Assembly: GCF_014836955.1 (NCBI RefSeq)
Contig: NZ_JACSPV010000048.1
Span: 1 to 33,641, forward strand
Direction: 5' to 3'
Origin: Bacillus norwichensis
Lineage (GTDB): Bacteria > Bacillota > Bacilli > Bacillales > Bacillaceae_C
DNA: 33,641 bases
Position numbers and translations under genes: made by a program. This document shows, piece after piece, positions 1-10,133 of the stretch. The notes under the pieces were generated by a model. The model saw only the letters and a list, made by a program, of their open reading frames with translations, was not told the DNA's origin and made no database searches. Numbering within the stretch: position 1 is the stretch's first letter; every line of letters starts with the position of its first letter.

Positions 1-90
1 AACCTCCAATTTCGCACGATAAAACGAAAAATCGCACGATAAACCCGATTTTCGCACGATTCCTCCAGATTTCGCACAATAACCGATTCG
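1..90. repeat. 20-bp tandem repeat with core TTCGCACGAT
   Basis: Four cores, TTCGCACGAT or one-base variants, start at 11, 31, 51 and 71, exactly 20 bp apart. The ten bases between cores vary but are A-rich or carry CCTCCA(A/G). The array touches the window edge and may continue outside. No ORF is present. It looks like a short intergenic tandem repeat; the function is unknown. Confidence 0.8.
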
Positions 91-263
91 AAACCAAAAA
101 GATGATCCCAGGACAAAAGCGATAACCAGTTCGAAGTGAAAAATATTGATCCAGAAGCCAAAACCTCTATAGCCCAATGTCTGAATCAGATCCGTTCCCA
201 CTCAAAGACAAAACCCACAGGCAAAGATTGCTGCATTTCCCCAAAAACCTCACCATTTCACAC

Positions 264-300
264 TTGTAAAGTTTACATCCTCGGAACGGCCCTATAAAAA
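264..300 (+). promoter_or_regulatory. Candidate promoter and palindromic operator of the peroxidase gene
   Basis: A perfect 13-bp palindrome, TGTAAAGTTTACA (265-277), contains a possible -35 (TTTACA, 272-277). A possible -10 follows as TATAAA (293-298, spacer 15) or TAAAAA (295-300, spacer 17). The palindrome over the -35 would suit a repressor site, but it does not match the PerR or Fur consensus as I know them. The rest of 91-375 shows no gene. Confidence 0.4.
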
Positions 301-375
301 TTTAAATCATAAAGGTTGTTTCCAGCTGAATACTTTCCCAGAATTAAATAAACTACAAACTAGGAGGAGAAGCGT

Positions 376-849
376 ATGACCATATTCGACATAACTGTTA
401 AAAGAACTGATGGTAAAGAACTTTCCTTAAGTGAATTTCAAGGGAAAGTGCTGCTGATTGTCAATACAGCTAGCAAATGCGGCTTTACTCCTCAACTAAA
501 AGAGCTACAGCAGCTACATGATACATACAAAGATCAAGGTTTCACTGTGCTTGGTTTTCCGAGTGATCAATTCATGAAACAGGAATTTGATGATATTCAA
601 CAGACGTTGGATTTCTGTCAAATAAATTATGGTGTAAGTTTTCCAGTTTTCGCTAAAGTCCAAGTAAAAGGTGAAGGGGCTCATCCATTATTCAGGTTTC
701 TTATCGATTCTAAGAAGGGAGTTTTGACAAAGGAAATCAAATGGAATTTTACAAAATTCTTGATTGATCGACAAGGCCAAGTTGTAAAGAGGTATGCGCC
801 GCAGACAAACCCTTCTAAAATTAAACAAGTCCTTGAGGATTTATTATAG
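376..849 (+). CDS. Glutathione peroxidase-family thiol peroxidase
   Basis: A 157-residue cytoplasmic protein of the GPx/BsaA family, expected to reduce peroxides using thioredoxin-type reductants. The first active-site motif is present as NTASKCGFTPQ with peroxidatic Cys35. Gln65, Trp123 and Asn124 (WNFTKF) complete the usual catalytic set. Cys81 in FCQINYG sits where yeast Gpx3 carries its resolving Cys. The second motif, normally FPCNQFxxQEP, reads FPSDQFMKQEF, so its Cys and Asn are replaced by Ser and Asp. The start follows AGGAGG at 362-367 with good spacing. The gene lies alone upstream of ctsR, with no clear terminator after it. Family assignment is firm; the in vivo reductant is inferred. 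Confidence 0.93.
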   Translation: MTIFDITVKRTDGKELSLSEFQGKVLLIVNTASKCGFTPQLKELQQLHDTYKDQGFTVLGFPSDQFMKQEFDDIQQTLDFCQINYGVSFPVFAKVQVKGEGAHPLFRFLIDSKKGVLTKEIKWNFTKFLIDRQGQVVKRYAPQTNPSKIKQVLEDLL

Positions 850-897
850 AAAGGTAATTTCCAAAGATGTCTTTTGTCCCAATTTGCTTTAGGTAGT

Positions 898-922
898 GTT
901 GAGTTTATGAAAGAATGGGTAT
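898..922 (+). promoter_or_regulatory. Candidate sigma-B promoter of the ctsR operon
   Basis: GGGTAT (917-922) is an exact match to the sigma-B -10. GTTGAG (898-903) is a 4/6 match to the GTTTAA -35, with a 13-bp spacer. The B. subtilis clpC operon is known to have both a sigma-B and a sigma-A promoter before ctsR, so position supports the call. The weak -35 keeps it tentative. Confidence 0.5.
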
Positions 923-941
923 GATAAAATAAAGTTATTGA

Positions 942-971
942 TTGTCAATGGGGTCGTATATTTTGTATAAT
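942..971 (+). promoter_or_regulatory. Sigma-A promoter of the ctsR operon
   Basis: TTGTCA (942-947), an 18-bp spacer and a perfect TATAAT (966-971). The CtsR operator begins four bases downstream, so bound CtsR would cover the start site. Confidence 0.8.
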
Positions 972-974
972 ATA

Positions 975-997
975 AGTCAAATATAGTCAAAGTCAAG
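975..997 (+). promoter_or_regulatory. CtsR operator with an extra half site
   Basis: AGTCAAA TAT AGTCAAA (975-991) is a CtsR heptad direct repeat with the usual 3-bp gap. The consensus is RGTCAAANNNRGTCAAA. A third, overlapping AGTCAAG follows at 991-997. This implies autorepression of ctsR-mcsA-mcsB-clpC, relieved on heat or protein stress. Confidence 0.9.
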
Positions 998-1018
998 CAA
1001 GGTAAGGAGGTGCTTGAT

Positions 1019-1480
1019 GTGCGGAATATATCCGATATTATTGAAAATTATTTAAAGCACGTTTTGGAACTAAGTGAAAGCGAAATCGTAGAAATAAAAA
1101 GAAGCGAAGTAGCGGATAAATTTCAATGCGTCCCATCCCAAATAAACTATGTTATTAACACCCGTTTCACTATGGAAAGGGGATACATGGTGGAAAGCAA
1201 GCGTGGCGGAGGAGGCTATATTCGCATTTCAAAGGTTAGGCTTCATACTCAAGCTCATTTGCTTGATCAATTGAAGGTTTTAATTGGTCAAAAGATATCA
1301 CAAAACAGAGCAGAGGATGTTGTGTTGAGGTTATTGGAAGAAGATATTATATCAGAACGTGAGGCGAAGATTATATTGAATATGATTGACCGTTCTGTAT
1401 TGTATATAGATTTGCCAGAAAGGGATGAATTAAGAGCCAGAATGCTGATGGCCCTACTACGGACGATAAAATATGACTAG
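1019..1480 (+). CDS. ctsR: CtsR, repressor of class III heat-shock genes
   Basis: A 153-residue winged-helix repressor of clp genes. The N-terminal DNA-binding region (about 1-70) contains the conserved KFQCVPSQINYVINTRF and the glycine-rich wing ESKRGGGGYIRI. The C-terminal half carries ISEREAKII and DRSVLYIDLPERDELRARM, the part recognised during McsB/ClpC-dependent control. GTG at 1019 is chosen as the start: AAGGAGG (1004-1010) lies eight bases upstream and the length matches B. subtilis CtsR. The in-frame GTG at 1010 overlaps that binding site and is rejected. It is the first gene of a four-gene operon headed by its own operator. Confidence 0.96.
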   Translation: MRNISDIIENYLKHVLELSESEIVEIKRSEVADKFQCVPSQINYVINTRFTMERGYMVESKRGGGGYIRISKVRLHTQAHLLDQLKVLIGQKISQNRAEDVVLRLLEEDIISEREAKIILNMIDRSVLYIDLPERDELRARMLMALLRTIKYD

Positions 1481-1501
1481 AAAAAAAGGAGGAGGGCTTT
1501 G

Positions 1502-2044
1502 ATGATTTGTCAAGAATGTAAAGAAAGGCCGGCCTCTCTGCATTTTACAAAAGTAGTGAATGGGGAGAAAACGGTTGTACAGCTATGTGAGCGATGTGCG
1601 CAGGAAAAGGGTGAAATGTTTCTTTTGGAAGGAGATTCGGGATTTCCAATCAACGCCTTGCTTGCTGGGTTGTTGAATCCATCCTTTCATAGTACTACTT
1701 CTCACTCTGCGCTTGGAAGCAAGGTCACCCAGTGCGATGTTTGTGGTATGACCTATCAGCAATTCGCGGATATTGGCCGTTTTGGCTGTGCCAACTGTTA
1801 CAATGCTTTTAGAGAACAGTTGATACCTATATTAAAAAGGTTACACAGTGGAAACATCACTCATGGTGGGAAGGTTCCAAAGAGGATTGGTGGATCTTTG
1901 CACTTGAAAAAGAAAATCAAAAAATATAAAAACGAGCTTGCTGCTTTAATTGAACAAGAAGAGTTTGAAAAAGCTGCAGAAATGCGCGACCAAATCCGCT
2001 CCCTTGAAAAAAAATTGGCTGAAGGGGAGGAGAAAACGGAATGA
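1502..2044 (+). CDS. mcsA: McsA, zinc-binding activator of arginine kinase McsB
   Basis: A 180-residue partner of McsB that activates its protein-arginine kinase activity and helps target proteins to ClpC. Two zinc-binding CxxC pairs lie at Cys3/Cys6 with Cys29/Cys32, and two more at Cys78/Cys81 with Cys96/Cys99. A UVR-type coiled segment (about 140-175, with [17 protein letters not shown]) closes the protein. Start ATG 1502 follows AAGGAGG (1486-1492); a TTG directly before it is also in frame but less well placed. The stop overlaps the mcsB start by four bases (ATGA), which implies translational coupling. It resembles the B. subtilis protein throughout. Confidence 0.95.
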   Translation: MICQECKERPASLHFTKVVNGEKTVVQLCERCAQEKGEMFLLEGDSGFPINALLAGLLNPSFHSTTSHSALGSKVTQCDVCGMTYQQFADIGRFGCANCYNAFREQLIPILKRLHSGNITHGGKVPKRIGGSLHLKKKIKKYKNELAALIEQEEFEKAAEMRDQIRSLEKKLAEGEEKTE

Positions 2045-3123
2045 GTCTCGAAAAGTTCCTTAATCAGGCTGTCAGTTCCTGGATGAGCTCAGAAGGCCCC
2101 GATTCTGATATTATTCTCAGCTCCCGGATAAGATATGCCAGGAATTTACGTAATTATATGTTCCCCACTTTGTTTACCAATGATGAGGCAAGAGAAATAA
2201 TTAACAAAACGAGAGGTATCTTTGAACAAAAAGTTAACAAGGACTTTGGGAAACTGGAATTTTTGGAAATTGATGATTTGAAAGGTCTGGAAAAAAGGGT
2301 GCTGGTAGAAAAGCATTTGATCAGCCCACGCTTGGCTGAACATGCAACGCACGGGGCTGTTTTGCTTTCAGACCAGGAAGATATCAGCATCATGATCAAT
2401 GAAGAAGATCATATCAGGATCCAATGTCTGTTCCCGGGCCTTCAAATAAGCGAAGCGCTGGAACGGGCGAATGTTATTGATAATATTCTGGAAGAAAGGA
2501 TCGATTATGCCTTCGATGAGAAGCTGGGATATTTAACAAGCTGTCCGACCAATGTTGGTACGGGGCTACGGGCATCTGTCATGGTTCACTTGCCTGCCCT
2601 AATTTTAACTCATCAAATGAACCGGATTATTCCTGCAATTAACCAACTGGGACTTGTGGTACGCGGTATTTATGGTGAAGGCAGCGAAGCTTTAGGTAAT
2701 ATTTTCCAAATATCTAACCAAATTACGCTTGGGAAGTCTGAAGAAGACATCATTGGGGATTTGATTAGCGTTGTCCAGCAAATAGTTGCGCAGGAAAGAG
2801 CAGCTCGAGAAGCGTTGGTAAAGACTTCAAGCATTCAATTAGAGAATAAAGTTTTCCGTTCCTACGGAATTTTAGCAAATAGCAGGATTATTGAAACAAA
2901 AGAAGCTTCTGAATGTTTATCTGATGTCAGATTGGGCATAGATACAGGATATATTACTCATCTTTCCAGAAATATTTTAAATGAATTAATGATTTTAACT
3001 CAACCAGGGTTTTTACAGCAATATGCAGGAGGGCCGCTTCGTCCTGTAGAACGAGATATCAAGAGGGCGGCATTGATACGGGAAAGATTGAAACTAGAAG
3101 AGAGTCGGACAGGAGGAGATTAG
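2041..3123 (+). CDS. mcsB: McsB, protein arginine kinase
   Basis: A 360-residue member of the ATP:guanido phosphotransferase family that phosphorylates arginine side chains and so marks proteins for ClpC-ClpP degradation. The nucleotide-binding motif [10 protein letters not shown] lies near 27-36, the acidic stretch NEEDHIRIQ near 120-128, and catalytic Cys168 in [13 protein letters not shown]. The C-terminal RDIKRA (338-343) matches the RDxxRA phospho-arginine-binding motif of bacterial McsB. The start is preceded by GGGGAGG inside the mcsA end. Sequence and operon position agree. Confidence 0.96.
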   Translation: MSLEKFLNQAVSSWMSSEGPDSDIILSSRIRYARNLRNYMFPTLFTNDEAREIINKTRGIFEQKVNKDFGKLEFLEIDDLKGLEKRVLVEKHLISPRLAEHATHGAVLLSDQEDISIMINEEDHIRIQCLFPGLQISEALERANVIDNILEERIDYAFDEKLGYLTSCPTNVGTGLRASVMVHLPALILTHQMNRIIPAINQLGLVVRGIYGEGSEALGNIFQISNQITLGKSEEDIIGDLISVVQQIVAQERAAREALVKTSSIQLENKVFRSYGILANSRIIETKEASECLSDVRLGIDTGYITHLSRNILNELMILTQPGFLQQYAGGPLRPVERDIKRAALIRERLKLEESRTGGD

Positions 3124-3124
3124 T

Positions 3125-5563
3125 ATGATGTTTGGTCGTTTTACAGAGAGAGCTCAAAAAGTATTAGCCCTTTCACAGGAAGAGGCAGTTCGTCTTGGTC
3201 ACGGCAATATCGGAACTGAGCACATTTTACTGGGATTGGTCAGAGAGGGAGAAGGGATAGCAGCTAAAGCGCTATATGGACTCGGTCTGGGTCCGGAGAA
3301 GATCCAAAAAGAGGTCGAGAATCTGATTGGACGTGGAAAAGACACATCTCAAACCATTCATTATACGCCGCGTGCGAAAAAAGTAATTGAACTGTCAATG
3401 GATGAAGCAAGAAAGCTTGGACATTCATACGTTGGCACTGAACATATACTGCTGGGCCTTATTCGTGAAGGGGAAGGGGTTGCAGCAAGGGTATTAAATA
3501 ATCTCGGTGTGAGCCTGAACAAAGCTCGTCAGCAGGTGCTGCAGCTGTTGGGCAGTAATGAAGCAAGTAGCCATGGCGGAACTTCCGCGAGTGCCAACAC
3601 TCCTACACTTGACAGTCTGGCACGGGATTTGACAGCGATAGCGAGAGAAGGAACTTTAGATCCTGTTATCGGCCGAAATAAAGAGATCCAAAGGGTTATT
3701 GAAGTATTGAGCAGGCGCACCAAAAACAATCCGGTTCTCATTGGTGAACCTGGAGTTGGTAAAACAGCGATTGCAGAAGGCCTTGCACAGCAAATTATCA
3801 ATAACGAAGTGCCTGAAACTCTCCGTGACAAGAGGGTGATGACACTAGATATGGGAACGGTCGTAGCAGGTACTAAATATCGTGGTGAGTTTGAGGATCG
3901 TTTGAAAAAAGTCATGGATGAGATTAGGCAGGCAGGTAATATTATTCTATTTATCGATGAACTTCATACATTGATCGGCGCAGGGGGAGCAGAAGGAGCT
4001 ATCGATGCATCAAATATTTTAAAGCCTTCGCTTGCTCGTGGAGAGTTACAATGTATCGGTGCTACAACTCTGGATGAATACCGCAAGTACATCGAAAAGG
4101 ATGCTGCACTAGAGCGCAGATTCCAACCTATACAAGTAGATGAGCCAACAGTCGAAGAATCCATCCAAATATTGGAGGGGCTCCGCGATCGCTATGAAGC
4201 TCATCATAGGGTATCGATTACAGATGACGCAATTGAAGCGGCAGTAAAATTGGCAGATCGTTATATTTCAGACCGTTTCCTTCCTGATAAGGCGATTGAC
4301 CTAATTGATGAAGCAGGTTCCAAAGTCCGACTTCGATCCTATACAACACCGCCCAATTTAAAAGAATTGGAAGTAAAGCTTGAATCCATTCGCAAAGAGA
4401 AAGATGCAGCCGTTCAAAGTCAGGAATTCGAAAAAGCTGCTTCTTTAAGAGATTCAGAGCAAAAGCTCCGTGAAGAGCTAGAAGAAACGAAGAAGACATG
4501 GAAAGAAAAACAGGGACAGGAAAACACAGAAGTGACGGTCGAGGACATTGCACAAGTTGTCTCAAGCTGGACTGGTGTTCCTGTATCCAAGCTGGCCTCA
4601 ACGGAAACAGAAAGACTGTTAAAACTCGAAGAGATCCTTCATTCACGGGTTATCGGGCAGGAAGAAGCAGTTAAATCTGTTGCAAAAGCAGTACGGAGAG
4701 CAAGAGCAGGACTTAAAGATCCGAAGCGTCCAATCGGTTCCTTCATCTTCTTGGGACCAACCGGTGTAGGTAAGACAGAGTTGGCCAGAGCGCTTGCAGA
4801 ATCCATGTTCGGAGATGAAGATGCTATCATCCGTCTTGATATGTCCGAGTATATGGAAAAACATTCAACGTCTCGTCTTGTTGGGTCGCCTCCTGGATAC
4901 GTCGGATTTGAAGAAGGCGGTCAGCTAACTGAAAAGGTACGCCGCAAACCATATTCTGTCATCTTATTGGATGAGATTGAAAAGGCGCATCCTGATGTGT
5001 TTAACATTTTACTCCAAGTGCTGGAGGACGGACGCTTGACTGATTCAAAGGGAAGAACAGTCGACTTCCGAAACACTGTTCTCATTTTGACATCGAACGT
5101 TGGAGCTCAGGCATTACAACGCAATAAATATGTCGGCTTTGCCATTCAGGATGGCGAACAGGATTATAAAGACATGAAAGGCCAAGTCATGGAGGAACTG
5201 AAAAAGGCATTCCGTCCCGAATTTTTGAACAGGGTCGATGAAATTATCGTCTTCCATGCTTTGGAGAAACCACACTTGAAGAAAATTGCCACATTGATGG
5301 CCAACCAGTTGATCTCCCGCTTGAAAGAGCAGGATATGGAACTTGAGTTGACTGATGCAGCAAAAGATAAAATCACGGAAGAAGGTTTTGATCCTGAATA
5401 CGGAGCCCGTCCACTCAGAAGGGCCATTCAAAAGTTTGTAGAGGACCGACTCTCGGAGGAACTGCTGAAAGGAACGATTAAGATGGGGCAAAAAGTCGTC
5501 GTTGATGTCGAGGATGGGGAATTTAAAGTAAGAGCAGCAAAAGAAGGGTCTGCTATTTCCTAA
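3125..5563 (+). CDS. clpC: ClpC, AAA+ unfoldase of the ClpCP protease
   Basis: An 812-residue Hsp100 ATPase that unfolds substrates, including arginine-phosphorylated proteins, for ClpP. Two N-terminal Clp repeats span about 1-145. The first AAA+ module has Walker A GEPGVGKT at 207-214. A UVR-like middle domain lies near 430-460 and the second AAA+ module has GPTGVGKT at 544-551. VGF at 670-672 is in the position of the ClpP-docking loop. Two ATGs (3125 and 3128) are possible; AGGAGG lies just upstream, overlapping the mcsB end. It closes the CtsR operon and is followed by a hairpin terminator. Confidence 0.97.
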   Translation: MMFGRFTERAQKVLALSQEEAVRLGHGNIGTEHILLGLVREGEGIAAKALYGLGLGPEKIQKEVENLIGRGKDTSQTIHYTPRAKKVIELSMDEARKLGHSYVGTEHILLGLIREGEGVAARVLNNLGVSLNKARQQVLQLLGSNEASSHGGTSASANTPTLDSLARDLTAIAREGTLDPVIGRNKEIQRVIEVLSRRTKNNPVLIGEPGVGKTAIAEGLAQQIINNEVPETLRDKRVMTLDMGTVVAGTKYRGEFEDRLKKVMDEIRQAGNIILFIDELHTLIGAGGAEGAIDASNILKPSLARGELQCIGATTLDEYRKYIEKDAALERRFQPIQVDEPTVEESIQILEGLRDRYEAHHRVSITDDAIEAAVKLADRYISDRFLPDKAIDLIDEAGSKVRLRSYTTPPNLKELEVKLESIRKEKDAAVQSQEFEKAASLRDSEQKLREELEETKKTWKEKQGQENTEVTVEDIAQVVSSWTGVPVSKLASTETERLLKLEEILHSRVIGQEEAVKSVAKAVRRARAGLKDPKRPIGSFIFLGPTGVGKTELARALAESMFGDEDAIIRLDMSEYMEKHSTSRLVGSPPGYVGFEEGGQLTEKVRRKPYSVILLDEIEKAHPDVFNILLQVLEDGRLTDSKGRTVDFRNTVLILTSNVGAQALQRNKYVGFAIQDGEQDYKDMKGQVMEELKKAFRPEFLNRVDEIIVFHALEKPHLKKIATLMANQLISRLKEQDMELELTDAAKDKITEEGFDPEYGARPLRRAIQKFVEDRLSEELLKGTIKMGQKVVVDVEDGEFKVRAAKEGSAIS

Positions 5564-5570
5564 TATCTTA

Positions 5571-5612
5571 GGGGTACATGGAGAACGGATCCGTGTACCC
5601 CATCTTTGTTTG
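5571..5612 (+). terminator. Terminator after clpC
   Basis: A 12-bp stem with one T-G wobble joins GGGGTACATGGA (5571-5582) and TCCGTGTACCCC (5590-5601), loop of 7. The tail ATCTTTGTTT is only moderately T-rich. It separates the CtsR operon from radA. Confidence 0.75.
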
Positions 5613-5909
5613 TCAGCCCTGACTTGACAGATAATAAGACATTATAACATTAAACAGAAATGCCAATGTCCTAGAGCAAAGGAACAGGATTAGCTGAAGG
5701 ATTATGACAGAACGGCTTTTAAGCTTTGCTGCTCAGTTTATTAGGATCATAAGCTTAAACGGAGAGCCTTTAAGGAAACTGAAATCATTCCCTCAGGTTT
5801 TTCACAAAGTAAAAAACCAGTTGCATTTGTTGTTGAAACATACAGATTTGACATCTGTCTGACATATAGACCTTTTATAGTTGATAGATGAGAAGGGGGA
5901 AGAAAGTAG
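5613..5909. other. clpC-radA spacer with two inverted repeats
   Basis: There is no convincing gene in these 297 bases. TTTAAGCTT (5718-5726) is repeated inverted at 5751-5759. GGTTTTT (5796-5802) pairs with AAAAACC (5812-5818). ACAGAT and ATCTGT flank a TTGAC at 5842-5858. A radA promoter is expected here, but no -35/-10 pair has normal spacing. Confidence 0.5.
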
Positions 5910-7280
5910 TTGGCGAAGAAAAAGACAAAATTCATGTGTCAAAGCTGCGGATATGAATCCCCTAAATGGATGGGACGTTGTCCTGGCTGTGGAGAATGGA
6001 ATCAAATGGTTGAAGAGGTGGAAATCACCGGGAAGGGTAGAAAAGGATCTTTAAGCCCATCTGATGAAGCAGGGGCAAAAGCGACGCCGATCACCACCAT
6101 TCAAACTGAAAATGAACCGAGAGTAGAGACAAAACTGAAAGAGTTCAACCGCGTGCTGGGTGGCGGAGTTGTCGCTGGTTCTCTTGTGTTAATCGGTGGG
6201 GACCCGGGAATCGGGAAATCAACCTTGCTTTTGCAGGTATCTTCCCAGCTGGCAGAGACGGATAGAAAGGTATTGTATATTTCCGGCGAGGAATCTGTCA
6301 AACAGACAAAGTTAAGAGCAGACAGACTCCATGTTTCTTCCCCCAGCCTTTATATATATGCAGAAACGAATCTCGAATTTATTCACCAGACAATCTCAGA
6401 TTTATCTCCGGATTTTGTAGTAGTCGATTCGATTCAAACCGTCTATCATCCTGAGGTCACTTCTGCACCAGGAAGTGTTTCCCAAGTTCGTGAATGTACC
6501 GCTGAGCTAATGAAAATTGCGAAGACGAAAGGAATCGCCATTTTCATAGTAGGACACGTAACAAAAGAAGGAGCCATTGCAGGACCGAGGCTTTTGGAGC
6601 ACATGGTGGATACTGTTCTGTATTTTGAAGGGGAGCGGCATCATACATATCGCATCCTTAGGGCGGTAAAAAATCGTTTTGGTTCTACAAACGAAATCGG
6701 TATTTTTGAAATGAAAGAATTTGGCTTGGATGAAGTAGAAAATCCTTCTGAGATTTTTCTAGAAGAGAGGTCAAAGGGAACGTCAGGATCAACGGTTGTT
6801 GCGTCAATGGAAGGGACAAGGCCGGTGCTTGTGGAGATCCAGGCGTTGATTTCGCCGACAAGCTATGGAAATCCACGTCGAATGGCCACCGGTATTGATC
6901 ATAACCGGGTCTCCTTGTTGATGGCAGTATTGGAAAAACGCGTGGGTTTACTATTGCAGAATCAGGATGCCTATTTAAAAGTGGCCGGTGGAGTAAAACT
7001 GGACGAGCCGGCAATCGATTTGGCGATAGCTGTAAGTATTGCCTCAAGCTTCCGGGATCAGCCGACGAGACAAGCAGACTGCATCATCGGGGAAGTGGGA
7101 TTGACCGGGGAAGTGCGGCGGGTCTCCAGGATTGAACAACGGGTACAGGAAGCTGCCAAATTGGGTTTTACCCGAGCCTTAGTTCCTGATAAAAATATTG
7201 GCGGCTGGAAGGTGCCCGAGGGAATTGAACTGATTGGTGTGGCAACAGTCGAAGAAGCGCTGCGGCAAGCTTTTAATTAA
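5910..7280 (+). CDS. radA: RadA/Sms, recombination and branch-migration ATPase
   Basis: A 456-residue RecA-like ATPase that processes recombination intermediates. The N-terminal zinc finger has Cys10, Cys13, Cys24 and Cys27 (CQSCG, CPGCG). Walker A GDPGIGKS lies at 97-104, the RadA-specific KNRFG at 254-258, and a Lon-protease-like C-terminal domain follows from about 285, containing [21 protein letters not shown] is the start, preceded by a GGGGGA-type binding site and giving the usual MAK start. In B. subtilis radA is followed by disA; here yacL follows. Unlike B. subtilis, a terminator and about 300 bp separate it from clpC. Confidence 0.96.
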   Translation: MAKKKTKFMCQSCGYESPKWMGRCPGCGEWNQMVEEVEITGKGRKGSLSPSDEAGAKATPITTIQTENEPRVETKLKEFNRVLGGGVVAGSLVLIGGDPGIGKSTLLLQVSSQLAETDRKVLYISGEESVKQTKLRADRLHVSSPSLYIYAETNLEFIHQTISDLSPDFVVVDSIQTVYHPEVTSAPGSVSQVRECTAELMKIAKTKGIAIFIVGHVTKEGAIAGPRLLEHMVDTVLYFEGERHHTYRILRAVKNRFGSTNEIGIFEMKEFGLDEVENPSEIFLEERSKGTSGSTVVASMEGTRPVLVEIQALISPTSYGNPRRMATGIDHNRVSLLMAVLEKRVGLLLQNQDAYLKVAGGVKLDEPAIDLAIAVSIASSFRDQPTRQADCIIGEVGLTGEVRRVSRIEQRVQEAAKLGFTRALVPDKNIGGWKVPEGIELIGVATVEEALRQAFN

Positions 7281-7356
7281 GCTGTGGGAATCATAATTGT
7301 TACAGAAGTGAAATAGACTCACTGAAGTCATTTTGCTAAAGTAGTAGTAAGTGGAC

Positions 7357-7385
7357 TGAACATACTATAGCTATATTAGTATAAT
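7357..7385 (+). promoter_or_regulatory. Candidate promoter of yacL
   Basis: TGAACA (7357-7362), a 17-bp spacer and a perfect TATAAT (7380-7385) lie in the 202-bp gap between radA and yacL. The -35 matches 4 of 6 bases. The gap contains no coding remnant of disA that I can see. Confidence 0.55.
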
Positions 7386-7482
7386 AAAATCATGGGGAAT
7401 AAGAATGATTCTATAATTAATTAGATCCTTCATGTTTTTAAAATAGGTAAGTTGCTTATAATTAGAATAAGGAGGTGAGAGC

Positions 7483-9290
<1,808 letters not shown>

Positions 9291-9306
9291 GGGGAGCAAT
9301 AGATAC

Positions 9307-9789
9307 ATGTTTAGAGTTGGACAAGGATTTGATGTACATGAGTTTGCAGAAGGAAGGCCTCTAATTATAGGCGGCATCCGCATTCCTCATGAGCGGGGTC
9401 TCATTGGCCATTCAGATGCAGACGTTTTATTACATACAGTTGCTGATGCCTGCCTGGGAGCTATTGGAGAAGGCGACATTGGCCGGCATTTTCCAGATAC
9501 AGACATGGCGAATAAGGACTTGGATTCAGCCCGCTTACTTGCATATGTGTGGCAGCTTGTGAAAGAAAAAGGTTATAAGCTTGGGAACGTTGATTGCACA
9601 ATCATGGCTCAAAAACCTAAAATGGCACCATATATTGAACCGATGCGGGAGAGAATCGCTGAATTGCTTGAAGCCGACAAAGAACAGGTGAATGTAAAAG
9701 CAACGACAACAGAGCGCCTTGGATTTGTTGGGCGGGAAGAAGGCATTGCTTCACAAGCTGTAGTTTTGATTACAAAATCGGATGATTAG
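9307..9789 (+). CDS. ispF: IspF, 2-C-methyl-D-erythritol 2,4-cyclodiphosphate synthase
   Basis: A 160-residue trimeric metalloenzyme that makes the cyclic diphosphate intermediate of the MEP pathway. Zinc ligands Asp9, His11 (GFDVHEF) and His43 ([11 protein letters not shown]) are present, with the conserved FPDTD and the C-terminal [18 protein letters not shown] 9307 is chosen because GGGGAG (9291-9296) precedes it and the protein begins [11 protein letters not shown], as in the family. A longer in-frame extension to 9247 overlaps ispD and is rejected. The MEP intermediate enzyme IspE is not encoded here, as is usual. Confidence 0.96.
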   Translation: MFRVGQGFDVHEFAEGRPLIIGGIRIPHERGLIGHSDADVLLHTVADACLGAIGEGDIGRHFPDTDMANKDLDSARLLAYVWQLVKEKGYKLGNVDCTIMAQKPKMAPYIEPMRERIAELLEADKEQVNVKATTTERLGFVGREEGIASQAVVLITKSDD

Positions 9790-10133
9790 AATCGCCGGCT
9801 TTCAAGAACGCCAGTGTTATTGTAAAATAAAAGGAATAGCGCAAGTGCCTCTGATGTGATGAAGATAAGGAAGTGCGAGAGCATCTGCTTGTCAACATAA
9901 GGAAAGTGAACGTTGAAAAACCATAGTACTGGCAGCCGGATAACACGGACGCGTCTTGTAGCCGGGCTGTCCACCGAACGCGAGATTTTTTGTCGCTTCA
10001 CCTGTACTATTCAAAACCAATGTTTACTTAATCACAGGGGCGGCACGAAGTCTGCTAGTTAGAGCTAGGCATAATGTCTAGACAAATTCATCATACTTAA
10101 GCAATTATGGAAATATTGAGGAGGCATTACACA
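9790..10133. other. ispF-gltX spacer with a GC-rich imperfect hairpin
   Basis: There is no gene in 344 bases. An imperfect hairpin runs from CAGCCGG (about 9932) to CCGGGCTG (about 9962-9969), and T6 follows after a short gap at 9987-9992. AATAGCGCAAGTGCC (9835-9849) faintly resembles the core of the dispersed repeat seen at 17043. It lacks T-box hallmarks, and no convincing promoter was found. Confidence 0.45.

Noticed and set aside
1010-1018. GTG start of ctsR at 1010
   Set aside because: It overlaps the Shine-Dalgarno AAGGAGG; the next in-frame GTG at 1019 has ideal spacing.
3529-3915. Minus-strand ORF opposite clpC
   Set aside because: It is the complementary reading of the conserved first AAA+ module.
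5624-5648. TTGACA with TATAAC after clpC as a radA promoter
   Set aside because: The spacer is only 13 bp, too short for sigma-A.
5847-5865. Possible reverse CtsR box before radA (TTTGACA then TCTGACA)
   Set aside because: The second half deviates and the gap is 4 rather than 3 bases, so it does not meet the CtsR consensus.
9932-9995. T-box or other known riboswitch before gltX
   Set aside because: The TGGNACCGCG core and a specifier loop are absent, and the T-run is not next to the hairpin.
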